Assembly: GCA_949358305.1 (NCBI GenBank) | Contig: OX442315.1 | Span: forward strand, 5,605,875-5,669,874 | Reading direction: 5' to 3' | Length of the DNA: 64,000 nucleotides | Origin: Strigamia acuminata | Lineage: Eukaryota; Arthropoda; Chilopoda; Geophilomorpha; Linotaeniidae | Shown here: in pieces, positions 23,101 to 35,100 of the stretch | Layout of the letters: every line of letters starts with the position of its first letter | How positions within the stretch are numbered: the stretch's first letter is position 1 | Translations under genes and position numbers: made by a program | The notes under the pieces: model-generated | Told to the model about the DNA's origin: nothing | What the model saw: only the letters and a program-made list of their open reading frames with translations | The model's database searches: none

Positions 23101-26100
23101 CTGAGGCTGAGGCGGAAGAACCGAACCTACTGCTTGAAGAATTACCTCAAGTAGTCGAAGACACAGAAGAATTTCGTGTTTTCATGTGCAACGTGGCGGT
23201 CGAATACACCAACCGCCTATGCATGTTGCCCATGACAATAGAACGTGAAAAAATTATGGGACTGCTAGACTCGGGAGCAGATCGCTCGTTCGTTTCCGAA
23301 GACATAGTAGCATCATTGGGTCTCACCGATAAGATAAAAGGCGTTAATAAAAATATACGTCTAAAAACCGCCAACGGAATGGCGCGTCCAAAAGGAGTTA
23401 TATTATTGACCATGGAGTGGCTCGGAGGAGTAGAACAGCACCCTTTCCTGGTCCTGCCCACATGCGACAGAATTTTTCTGTTGGGCTTAGACCTCATGGC
23501 GTCAATGGAAATACAACCAAATCCAATAACGAAATCTTGGAATTATATCAGAAATGATAAGGAAAGACCCGCAATTGTCGTGCCACCAGCTCTTGTAAAA
23601 GAAGCGGCCGACAAGACACAGTGGGAGAAAGGCCTAAAGAAATTCGTTCAAGACTACGATTTTAAAGCATTCGTAACAGAATTGCAACGGGACAATGTAG
23701 TGGAAACGCTTGTCGCCGACGCCGCTTTAGAATTAAACGAAGCGGCAGCCCTACGAAGGGTCCTACTTAAATATGAGGGGATCCTGTCGAAAAAACCGGG
23801 CCGAACGAATAAGGCTATTCACGAAATTAAATTGACGGATAATAAACCTATACGAGTTGCGTATAAGGGAATGAACCCGCAAAAACGTGAAATAGTGCAA
23901 AAAATGTGCCAAGAAATGCTAGACAGTGGCATTGTCTCCGAGGCCCAGGGAGAATACGCGACGCGAGTTGTACTCGTGATGCGCCCGGGCTCAGACCCAC
24001 GCCTATGCATTGATTACCGCCCATTAAACGCGGTGACAGAAATAGATCCCATACAGATGCCGTCTATCGAATCCATTTTGAGAGAGCTTAGCCCCTTTTC
24101 TTGGGTTACGACGATGGATCTGTCGAAGGGATACTGGCAAGTTGAGATGAGGCCAGAGGATAAGATAAAAACAGCATTTTACTCGCCAATTGGACGGTTG
24201 ATGTTCAACGTCATGCCATTTGGTTTAGTGAATGCTCCCAGTACCTTTCAGAGGCTAATCGAAAGCGTATTGGGTGATATCCTGCATCAGTTTGTATGGG
24301 CATACCTAGATGACATAGTTATTGCCTCCAAAACATTCGAAGAGCACATTGAGCACATCGACCAAGTGCTCACCCGGCTGGCAAAAGCTGGGTTACACGT
24401 GCATCCGGGCAAGAGCAAGTTCTGTCGAAAGGAGCTTGCCTTCCTGGGTTATCGCATTGGAGTCAATGGTTTAGCTATTGGCCCCGAAAAAATCGATGCG
24501 ATTAATCGTTTCCCACCACCCGAGGACGTTAAAGGTGTCCAACGGTTTATGGGAATGATAAACTTCTTCGGCAGGTTGCTACCGGGTCTAGCTGAAGTGG
24601 CAGCCCCAGTTACCGACCTCCTGAAGAATGAAAACGAATTTGTATGGTCAAATGAGTGCAACATCGCATTTAATGCGATAAAGAGGATGCTGACGGAAGT
24701 CGGCGTAATGCCTCTACCCGACCTAAACCGGCCGTTCATATTACATACGGACGCCAGCAGAGTTGGGTTGGGAGCCGCGTTGCTTCAAACACACGTGCGC
24801 GACGGAGTCGAACAAGACCTGCCGTGCATGTTTATAAGTCGCAAACTCCAAGGCGCTGAAAAAAATTACAACGCCACAGAGTTGGAGTGTTTGGCCGTTG
24901 TGTGGGCCATAAGGAAATTCAGAGATTATCTCGAATATACCAAATTTGTAGTCCACACAGATCATCAAGCGTTACAATGGCTGATGAAATTAAAGGAGCC
25001 AGCAGGTCGACTAGCCAGATGGCAGTTAGAACTGATGGCATGCGACTTGACCATTCAATACAAGCCCGGCAAATATAACGTCGTGGCTGATGCTCTGTCA
25101 CGGGCACCAGTGTCAGATCCTATCGACGCTGACGATGATGGCGAGGATGATTCCCGCATCATTTACTGCCCGACGAGTTGTCACCGTTGGGATTTAAGGA
25201 AGATGAATGAAATTCCCACCGCGTCTCCGGCAGATGTAAAATTCTGTGGATTTTGGACGCGGTTATACCAACCAGCTGCTGACAATTACCCAAATGCAAA
25301 GAAGGAATTTAAGCTAGAGCGGAGAATAAATGACCCGCTTCTAAGCGCCTTCCACGCTCATGTCGGCAAGCAGATGCAAAGCAATCCCCCAACAAGGGAG
25401 GAAATAATTGTGCAACAAAAATTAGACAAAAAATGTCAGGACAGAGCTAGATTCGTACTGACAGGAAAATATCCGCCCGACTTAACCAGAAGGCAGAAGC
25501 GTCGTTATGCGCACGAATCCATAGATTACCTATTGGATGACGGCCTTTTGGTGAAGCATCACCCAAATCACCAAGATGACTTGAGTGAATCGGACACCGC
25601 AGTAAAGGTAGTAATACCTGCTTCCTTAATCGGTCGCGTGCTGTGGTTGTTACACGGGCACCCGCTTGCGAGCCATGCGGGAGTAAGCAGAACACTCTAT
25701 CGTGCTACACAGCTTTTTCACTGGACAGGGATGAAAAAAGATATCGCTCTTTTTGTCCACCAATGTCAGCGATGTCAAGCGTGTAAGCCGAGGAGAAAAT
25801 CACCATTCGAAACTATCTTCTTAGGGCCTTACGCGCCTTTTGATTGTTTAAGTGTCGATGTGATGGGCCCAAAACCCGTTACGGGAAATAAAAATGCGTA
25901 CATTATCGTAATAATGGACGTGGCGACTCGTTGGCCCGAGTTGTACGCCGTCGCTAGACCTTCAGCAGAGAAAATCGTTGAATGTATCTACGACGTGGCG
26001 TTACGTTACGGATTTCCACGTAAAATAATATCCGATAACGGACCCCAATTTATCTCGAAAATTTGGGGTAAGTTTTGTGAGAAATTCGGGATTGTGGCGT

Positions 26101-29100
26101 CACATACTTCGACCTACAATCCCAGAACAAATCCCGTTGAGCGACTCAACAGGGACATTAAATATGCACTAAGCATATTCACTGACATCCACAATAGGTG
26201 GGATGAATACTTGAGGGAGATCGCGTTCAGCATACGAACAACAGTCTCGAGGACGAGAGATTTTTCTCCGGCCTACCTCAACTTCGCCCGAGAGCTACGA
26301 GTGCCTTGGGACCCACGAGTGGCAGAGTCGGTAAATGTGGTGGACCCAGAGAAACCACATGAGTATGTGTATAAATTGGAGCAAACAATTTCGAGCACAT
26401 ACAAACATATGATGGCGCACATTTTTAACATGCGCGACCGCATTTTACAAGATAAAAGCGGTGGAAAATTTGTGAATTTCGAGAACAATGATTTAGTGTG
26501 GAAGGACACACACATCCTCTCAAATGCAGCGAGAGGAATCACCGCCAGCTTGGCCGACAAGAGAGATGGTCCGTATGTGATCATCGGCAAGCATGGCGGT
26601 AACGCGTATAAATTACGCAAGCTCGAGGACAACACCGAGTATAAGTCGATACAAGTACGAGAGTTAACTCCGTACATTCCGGAATTCCCGCAAGAAATGT
26701 GGGCCAAAGGCCAAGTCAAGTCTAAAACTGACGGCCAAATCGTCGATATGTTCGCTGGCGAGTTGGAAAAAGCACCGCCAAGTGACAACGAGGAGTATTT
26801 CGACGCCCCTTCACCTCCGGTAAACGAGATAGTTGAATCCGTTCCGGATCCAATTTTGGTCGGGGGGGAAACAGGAGAAACTCCTGAAACAAACACAAAA
26901 AACACGGATAAAAAAGAAAACAATAATGAGGAGGTACAGACACAAAAAACAACAAAAAATATCGTACCTGCCTCGATCCGTAACCTGCGACCAAAAAGAG
27001 ATAATCCGTTTATAAAAGGCGGAAAGGTCGTAGGAAAAAAGTAAAATAAATTACGAGTCGATGGCGGCACTAAAAATAAATGTAATCGACCGATAGTGCA
27101 AGCCATCACGTCGCAGAAAATTTCGCTAAGTCCAACAAAGCGGATATCGGTCGAATTCGCGTCACGAGATGGCGTGGAAACGCGGGACCCGTAGCAAAAT
27201 TATCGGCACGGGTCGGATACCGCGTGCAAAAGACCCCGTAGCAGCAATCGCGCACGGGAGTGAGAACAAAGGAGACCCGTAGCGTAACATGCGCACGGGT
27301 AGGTGCGCACTAGTCTCAAACACCCGGGTTCTGGAGTATATTACCCAGAATCCATCGCGATTACCTCGTGTTCACACGGACTTCCGCTTTTCACAGCTGA
27401 TCGCTGCATTCGTGCGTGATCCTCGTTTTTAACGTTTTACCGAGTTTTTTTTTGAGATAGTTTTATCATCCTTTTTTCAATCGTGATTGAGCTTTTTGTG
27501 CGCGCTCCTCGCCATGGACGAGGAAGAGAACGACGTGCTTGCCATCGAGCACGATGACGAGGAAAACTGGGACCGCGATGTAAACCAAGTCCAACCCGAT
27601 CAGGTAGAAGTCGGCATCGGCACATGAGAATTAGTTCCGTGCTGCTGAAGAAGAAATTTTGTTGACTAATACCTGACATGAGTGCTTTGCACTCGAAATA
27701 GTGTATAATTAATTATTAACCGCGATCGCTCACACGATCGTATTTTTTCCTTGTTAATTTGTTTTCGGGGTGCGAGCGCAGACTTCACGTCGCCTCGCGT
27801 CTCGAAAATTCCTCATGACTTGAGTCACGAGCGAGACAATGGGCTCGAGCCATAAATAATTTTATGACAAGGGGAGAATATTCTGTAAAAGAATATTTTT
27901 CTCCACAAGTAATTTGACGCATCAAATTGATGCAACTTAACATTCGTACGATGAATTTTTCGGTGTGTTGGATGAATTTAATTTGACTTTAACTTTTTTA
28001 AAAAAAAAAATTAGACAAAGTCCGACTTCGGAATAATTCTTTATTAGGTTTATTTATTTAATAAAATTTCGACAAGCACATTTATTGTGCAATTTTAGTA
28101 ATAATTTACACCCGACGAATTCTTTTTACGAATGACTGATAATTATTAATTTAATTATTAGTAATGTCCTAATTAATGTTAGAATTAATTTGAAGTAAAA
28201 TCTGATGATAAGAATCCAGATTAAAGGCTCGATTCCGTCTCGCTGTGCGTTTTGGACATGAGACAGATTTTTACGTGATGACTTCCCTTTTTCTATCCGA
28301 CGAGGGACAATTCGTCCTACGTTTGCACCGATAGACAGGAATCGGTCTCGACGGACGGCTGCACGTATCGGCAACGTCCCTCGAAACCAACCATTTATCT
28401 ACGTATTTAATATTAACTTTTTATTAATCATTTATTTCTCCACCCTTCCAGATGGCATTACGTAAAACATGGGGACCATTAGACCCCGCTTGCATCACTC
28501 GTGGCGGGATATTTCGAGGCGCGCTGCCCGATTTTTACCGACGATGTTTCGGCGAAGACGCCGACCCTTGGCGCCTGCGAATACTACATTCCCGATGCAT
28601 CGCCCGACGTTGGGTACGAGACTGCACGCTCCTGGATACGTTCCCGGAGGGAATGCGCGAAGGCATCGCCACAGAGTTAGCTCGTGACGATGACCCGAAA
28701 TCGCCAATTTTCCACCCCGGATTGTCAAGTCAGTACACTGGCAACCCGGCGGAGGAACACGTGCTGCATGCGTGGCGAGCAGCCGAGACAGAAGAGGCCC
28801 GTGAGGCCATCTATCAGCATTATAGACAACAGCTGGTGGATACCGCTACGGCAGTGGCCGAGCGCATCCTCCAAAACGAGGGGATGACCGCGGATGATAT
28901 TCATCTGTGGTTTGAGAGGCTGCGATTGGGAGAGAGTACGCCCCAGTGGAGACCTCGGATGGGAATTTTAACATCCCAAGCCGAGATGTGGCAGCTCCAC
29001 TACCTGGGGATTTTGGGGCCCAAGAGCAGCTACCCGCGGAAGCGCAAGCGCTCCAAAGGCGCCGGGGACAGCCAGTCGCGTTCCCCGGCGACAACCAAGA

Positions 29101-32100
29101 AGCAGCGTGTCGCTCAAAACACGACTGAAGGCAACGAAGCTGGGCCATCCACTAGTACGGTGCGTGACCCTTCGCAGTATTCCCGACCGCGAATTTTCGT
29201 AAACCGTCAGATTAAAGACGGTAAGGAGTACAAGGAGGTTTGGATGTCTGGTGACGAAGAGCGAGTCTCTCGTCCCAGCACTTCTAGACGTCCGCTGACT
29301 CATCGCGAGCAGCGGAAAAAAGATCGCAAAGAGCGATACTTCGCGAGGTGCGAAGCTCGGGGCCGTCCCATCCCCGAACCCGCCTACGTCTCCAAGAGAG
29401 CGGGTCGACGAAGTGGTAGCCAGTCAGGTGAGCGAAGCGTCCCAGCGGCAGATACGCGGGACCTTCGCGAGATTCTGACTCAGATGAAGCGGACGAAACT
29501 GACACGTTTCGATCCCGCGATGAAACACGCCAGGAAGATGGGTGTTGTCACCGACGGGAAGGTGACCCCACACGAGGTGGCAAGGTGGCTCGCAGACTAC
29601 ATAAATTCGCGACCACGACCCGATGGCATGCCAACCGCCATCGTGCAGCCTTCGGGCTCCGGACAACATCTCCCGGCGCCCCAAGTCGCAATGACTGGGG
29701 TGCAGACGACGGAGACGCCACCACCGCCGACGCAGCCAACACCACCGCTGCCGACGCCAACGCTGCCGACCAAGACGCAGCCGCCTCCGAACCTGCCGCC
29801 GCCGTCGTTGTTAAATTCGAGCGATCCGCCGGATTTGCACACCGACCGCTCAGTCCCTCTCCCCGTTGGACAGAGCATTGCGCAGGAATGTCGAGCCAAT
29901 TTGACCGGCATTTACAGGCCGAGCCAACCCCGACCCGGTTCCTCGGCCCTGTTTTTCGAGAGGCGAGACGAAGAAGCGCGACTCGCGAGAGAAGCCGCCA
30001 ACCCGACTATCTCCGAGCTCTCAGCGTTCCGCTTCGTGATGGAAGACCCAAGAGTCTCCGCACCCGCCTTGCGAGGTGTGGATCAGGCCCAGCGATATTT
30101 CATCGAATGGGCAACGGCGATGATGAGTAAGCTCTCGTGTGCCTTCACTGCGGATTCGGAGCGATCGAATCCAGTGAATCGTCGCAGCCTACAGCTATCA
30201 TTGACCAAGGTCATGATGCAGCTGCTAACCCCAGCACTCTTCGGAGAAGGGCGTCAGGCGATGGCCGCATGGTCTGTCGTGGACAGAGAGGGTGTACAGG
30301 TTCCCCGTGCACTCCTCGCAGAGTGGAGCTCCATTCTGCCCGACCCTGTGTTGACTCGGTACGAGCTAACCAGGGATGTGGTAAACCCCGAATTTGAGGG
30401 GTACAAGTTGCGAAGCACGGCGTTTCGCTATACCTCCGCCACCTGGACAGCGGCGCCTACCCAACAACTGCGCGCCTTGACCATCCAGACGGAAGAATCG
30501 GCAGAGGATGTAGAAATGGTGATCTCGCCGACGAGCGGAGTTCCGATTCCGCCACCGATGCCTGCGGAGATATCCCCGCAAGGACCCGCCCTGTTCGAAG
30601 TGGCGGGTAAGCCAAAGCGCTTACTGTGCCGAACGCCACCCGTCAGGTCCGTCGAGCAAACGAAGCCGACACCGCCCGGGACCCCACCGGCCCGAGCGGC
30701 GACAACGACGCAAGCCGTGATTCCCGCGGCCACCCAGAAGCCGAAGCCGGCACCGCCTCCACCAGACTATTACGGGCGAATCATCGAAGAGTTTCCCCAT
30801 CTTTCGATGACAACGGCGACCAGGAGGTTTATCCTCGCACAACGGGATAAAGGCAAATCAGTCTTCATCTGGCTTCACAACCAGATCCGGAAGACTAGAG
30901 ACCTCATCTTCCACCAGAGGTTGCTGAGAGCCCACCGTGTGCCAGTGACGCCAGCGGAAGCCAATGCCATCCGGCATACGAACACCGGCTTCTCCGCCTA
31001 CATCCCGAGCGTTTGGTTACACGAGAGGACGCGTGCCCCGCATGAGCCAGTTGACGGCCATGCATTATGCTTCATTACGGAGCATGAGGACCCCCGAGAT
31101 CGGTCCTCGGCGTTAGTAGGCGATCTACCCGCGCCACCCGGCACTCAACCGCCTGTCCCTGGAGTGAGTTACGCCCAGGTGACGGACTCAGTGTCGGGTC
31201 CCCCAGGAAAGAAGTGATCGCTCAGCCCCACGGTCTGAGCTCGGAGGGGGAAGTGTTGTGACCCGACTGGACCGGGGTCAACGAAGAGTTTCTCTCGTGA
31301 CCTCGTTTCGGGTGTAAGGGGAGCCGCAAGCGCGTCTCCCTTCCCTCAGTGCATTGACATCTAGTCAATGGACAGGCGTCTGCCCTGAGGGAGTGGGGAT
31401 GGCTCGTCCACCCCACCATTGGGTGATTCCGGTCACCTGTCAACCTCGCTTTGTGCAAAGGAATGTGCCTTGCACTGAGCGGGCAGAACCAACACAACCA
31501 TCAAACGAGAAACACACGTAAACCCGTCGTCCTACAAGATCAGGCCCAAGTAAAATATACTGGGATTGACCAAGGACAAAGGACAATTTACCGTGAGTAC
31601 GTTTGGTCAGTGTCAAACTCCGCAGAGTAACCTGCGAGATAAGATTACCACACTATTTTAGCACACCAGCTAGAAATAGTAAAAACCACTCCAGTTTAGC
31701 GAGTTGTGCAGACAAACGGTCGCACAAGCCTAAACTGCAGTTAAACCACGACGAGCGTTCCCGCCGCTGTGTGATCGCCGGGAGCCAGAAGAGTCCGCCG
31801 CTGTGTGATCGCCGGACACCACACAAAAACCTAGACAACAGACCGAAGTAAGCCTTTTAACTAAGCATTCACTCGCGCCCGACCAGCGTGAGCCCGAAGG
31901 ACCAGCCAGAGACGAGCCGAGGACGCCATATTGCCACGCCGGCCCAAGACGACATCGCGTTGCCACAACGACGACGCCATCTTGGACGCGAACGAAACAA
32001 CAGACGACCTCGCCGGTTCCAGCCAGCTTTCATCATACCTTTACCTTTCCATTTCCCTTCACCCATTCCGATTTACCTTTTACCTACCTTTCATATATAT

Positions 32101-35100
32101 ATATAAGATATATCTGTACATTGTCCCACAGAATAAATCTATATTATATTTTACCTTTTATATCTGTGTAATCATTTCTTTGGGTAAACCGCTTGAGACA
32201 AAGCGGTAGTGAGTTAGTCGAATTAAGTAATCAACCCACGAGTTAGCGACGGTTAGAGTTGAGCGCGACACCTCTAACAAGGGAACCACATGAATAAGTC
32301 ATTTTAGATTTTGGCCAAATTTTGACCAAATGATGTCTAAAGTGAGCTTAATAATTGCCTAAATTTTTAAATCTCCATGGTCAGCTGATTAACCATGGTA
32401 ATTATCCCAAATCTGTACTCTTTTTGGGCTCTAGTAGACATTTTGAGTGAAAAGGCTGTGTAGGGATATGGTAAACAACTGGTTGCTGAGCAACAACTCC
32501 AGGAAAATAGTTCTGGAGCACTGATCCAGAACTATTTTTTCTGGAGTTGTTTTCTGGTCACATGGTCACATCCAGGAATTTTATGACTGTCTTCATGAAG
32601 ACAATAATAGTTTGTAGTTGTGGTCCAGTGGTTAAGACAATGGACTAGGAATCTTTCCACACAGGTTCAAATCCTGGTGTGTGTGTGAAAATTTTTACTT
32701 TTATTTTTGAATTTTTTTAGCAGTAATTTTAATGTTTGTAATTTTATGTTTGTTTTTAGAAAACTTTAATCAATTAAATTTAATTTTTTAACAAACATAA
32801 AATTACAAACATTAAAATTACTGATAAAAAAATTAAAAAATAAAAGTAAAAATTTTCACACACACACACCAGGATTTGAACCTGGGTGGAAAGATTCCTA
32901 GTCCATTGCCTTAACCACTGGACCACAACTACAAACTATTATTGTCTTCATGAAGACAGTCATAAAATTCCTGGATGTGACCATGTGACCAGAAAACAAC
33001 TCCAGAAAAAATAGTTCTGGATTAGTGCTCCAGAACTATTTTTCTGGAGTTGTTGCTCAGCAACCAGTTGTTTACCATAAACCTACACAGCCTTTTCACT
33101 CAAAATGTCTACTAGAGCCCAAAAAGAGTACAGATTTGGGATAATTACCATGGTTAATCAGCTGACCATGGAGATTTAAAAATTTAGGCAATTATTAAGC
33201 TCACTTTAGACATCATTTGGCCAAAATTTGGCCAAAATCTAAAATGACTTATTCATGTGGTTCCCTTGTAAGTTTTCGAGCAGCAACCATTTGAATATGG
33301 CACCAAAAAAAGTTGTTCTACAAATCCGAATCTGGTGCCACAACTTCAAACTGGAATATCTCAACAACCTGACCACGGATTTCTTTTTTTAAAAGCCAAA
33401 CGAAAGAGGAATGTCTTCTCTACAAACCCTGTAAAGGACAACACTGCAGCCCTCTTAGTTTTCGAGCGGCAACCGCTTCAATATTTTGCAACAAAACCTT
33501 TTACTGTTTGATATTTTTCATTTGGTTTTCAATATTTTTCGTTCTTTTTAATTATTTCATTTGGTTTGAATAATTTTATTTGATTTGAGCAATCCAATTT
33601 GGTTTGATATTTTTGTTAGAATGAGGAAATTCTTTTCATCTTTAGAAGAGGAGAAAATTAATACAGGTGCAATAAGGATACTGCACTTTCCTGTCAAGTC
33701 TTGTGATCCAAATCTCTTTTTCTACCCCACTTGGTATATAAGTCCCCTTGCAATAAAGAATATTCAGTCTGCACTGAGCATTCACCACAATCAGTCAGTC
33801 TCTCAAACTCAAAATTTTCCATTTGATGTTTGACTATTTTTCATTCATTTCGATTTTATTCATTTGGTTTGATTTTTTCCATTTAGTTTTCTCTGACCTA
33901 TAATCAAGCTACATTTCTGCTGAATTTTGCTTGGTTATCTGGCATTTCATTTGGTTCGATTTTAATCATTTGGTTTAATTTTAATCATTTGTTTTAATTT
34001 TAAGCATTTGGTTTGTATTTTTTTGTTGTTTTCTTAGTAATTCCAACAATCTTTAAACAATTTTCAAACGACCTTACAACAACCTTCAAATGACCTTCCA
34101 ATGACCTTCAAACAATCTTTCAATAATCAATCAACGACCTTCCAACGATCTTCCAACGACTTTTAAACAACTTTTAAAGGATCTTCAAACGACCTTCAAA
34201 CAACCTTTCAATGATCAATCAACGATCTTCCAATGATCTTCCAACGACCTTTAAACTGTTGGGTTGCAAACCCATTTTGTAGTGCTTAAATATTTGTTCC
34301 TGTGTTACGTGATTTATTGGTTACACAATTTCCGAGTATGTGTAACAAGTGTGTTGTAAATTAATGTCCCGATCCAGTGTTCAACCGATAATGATTTTTA
34401 TCAATGCTTGTTATGTACCGCGGTTGAATATTCTCTCCTTTACAGCACACGTCCCTGATGTCGTCTGCTTGAAAAAGCGATTTGTGTTTTATCCTTTTTC
34501 CTTGGTTTATCGATTATTAATGTCGGTGTTTTTACTTGCGATTGTAAAGGACAAATCATTGGAAACTTGACAATGATTTATCCTATGTTGTTTGAGAGGG
34601 CAAATAGCCTCTAACCGTGTATCACCTGATATTCTCACGAATAAAAGATGGCGCACGCATGTCGGTTTCGCGCACCGTTTCAACTGATGTTTCTTTTGAT
34701 TTCGTTTGCAGAATTGCCGGGAATAACCTCACAAGTGGTAGCAGAGGCTGTGCGACGATAAGGCCAGCAGTTTTTGGGAGTTTTCCGGAACATTTCGAGA
34801 CGAAACGAGTGCAGGACGTCGGCCGAGATCGTTGCAGACACGAATCGCCGGCGACGTGCGAAATAACTTCGCCAACTTTTTCAAATCGTCGGGATTGTGT
34901 GTGCGGACAGTACAACGGACTATTACGACAGTAAGCAGTGTCGAAATATTTATTTTCAGTGCGAAATAAGCACTTTTCCACGCCGTTACGAAGCAAATTT
35001 TCTTCGGCGGCCATTTTGGATTCGGCAGTGCGGCCGACGTAGCAACGACGTGTTTTCGGGCCGATACACGCCTAGACGCCAGTTTTTTGCCGAGACGACG

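Larger units (their letters stand above)
18778..32270 (+). mobile_element. Gypsy-1, full-length Ty3/Gypsy LTR retrotransposon (13.5 kb)
   Basis: Identical-looking 1017-bp LTRs flank gag, pol and a split third gene. The flanks give CCTC (with TG...CA ends) or CCTCT as target duplication at 18774-18777 and 32271-32274. Pol order PR-RT-RH-IN defines Ty3/Gypsy. All frames are open. It is inserted in the left arm of the foldback element, in the sense orientation of TRAF B. Confidence 0.95.
32278..33268. mobile_element. 991-bp near-perfect palindromic element with TAA duplication
   Basis: From CAAGGGAACCACATG to its inverted copy, about 480-bp arms face each other across about 30 AT-rich bases near 32775. 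TAA flanks both ends (32275-32277 and 33269-33271), as in PIF/Harbinger-type insertions. Removing it rejoins the foldback arm (CCTCT + TAAGTTTTCGAG). Each arm contains a tRNA-Ser-like region. No protein is encoded. Confidence 0.88.

Noticed and set aside
27514-31217. ORF3 as an envelope gene
   Set aside because: Position fits env, but no signal peptide, membrane helix, cleavage site or fusion-like segment is seen in either element.
32614-32680. Functional tRNA gene
   Set aside because: Internal promoter boxes are present, but the 3' acceptor strand is replaced by a GT run and the variable arm is missing.
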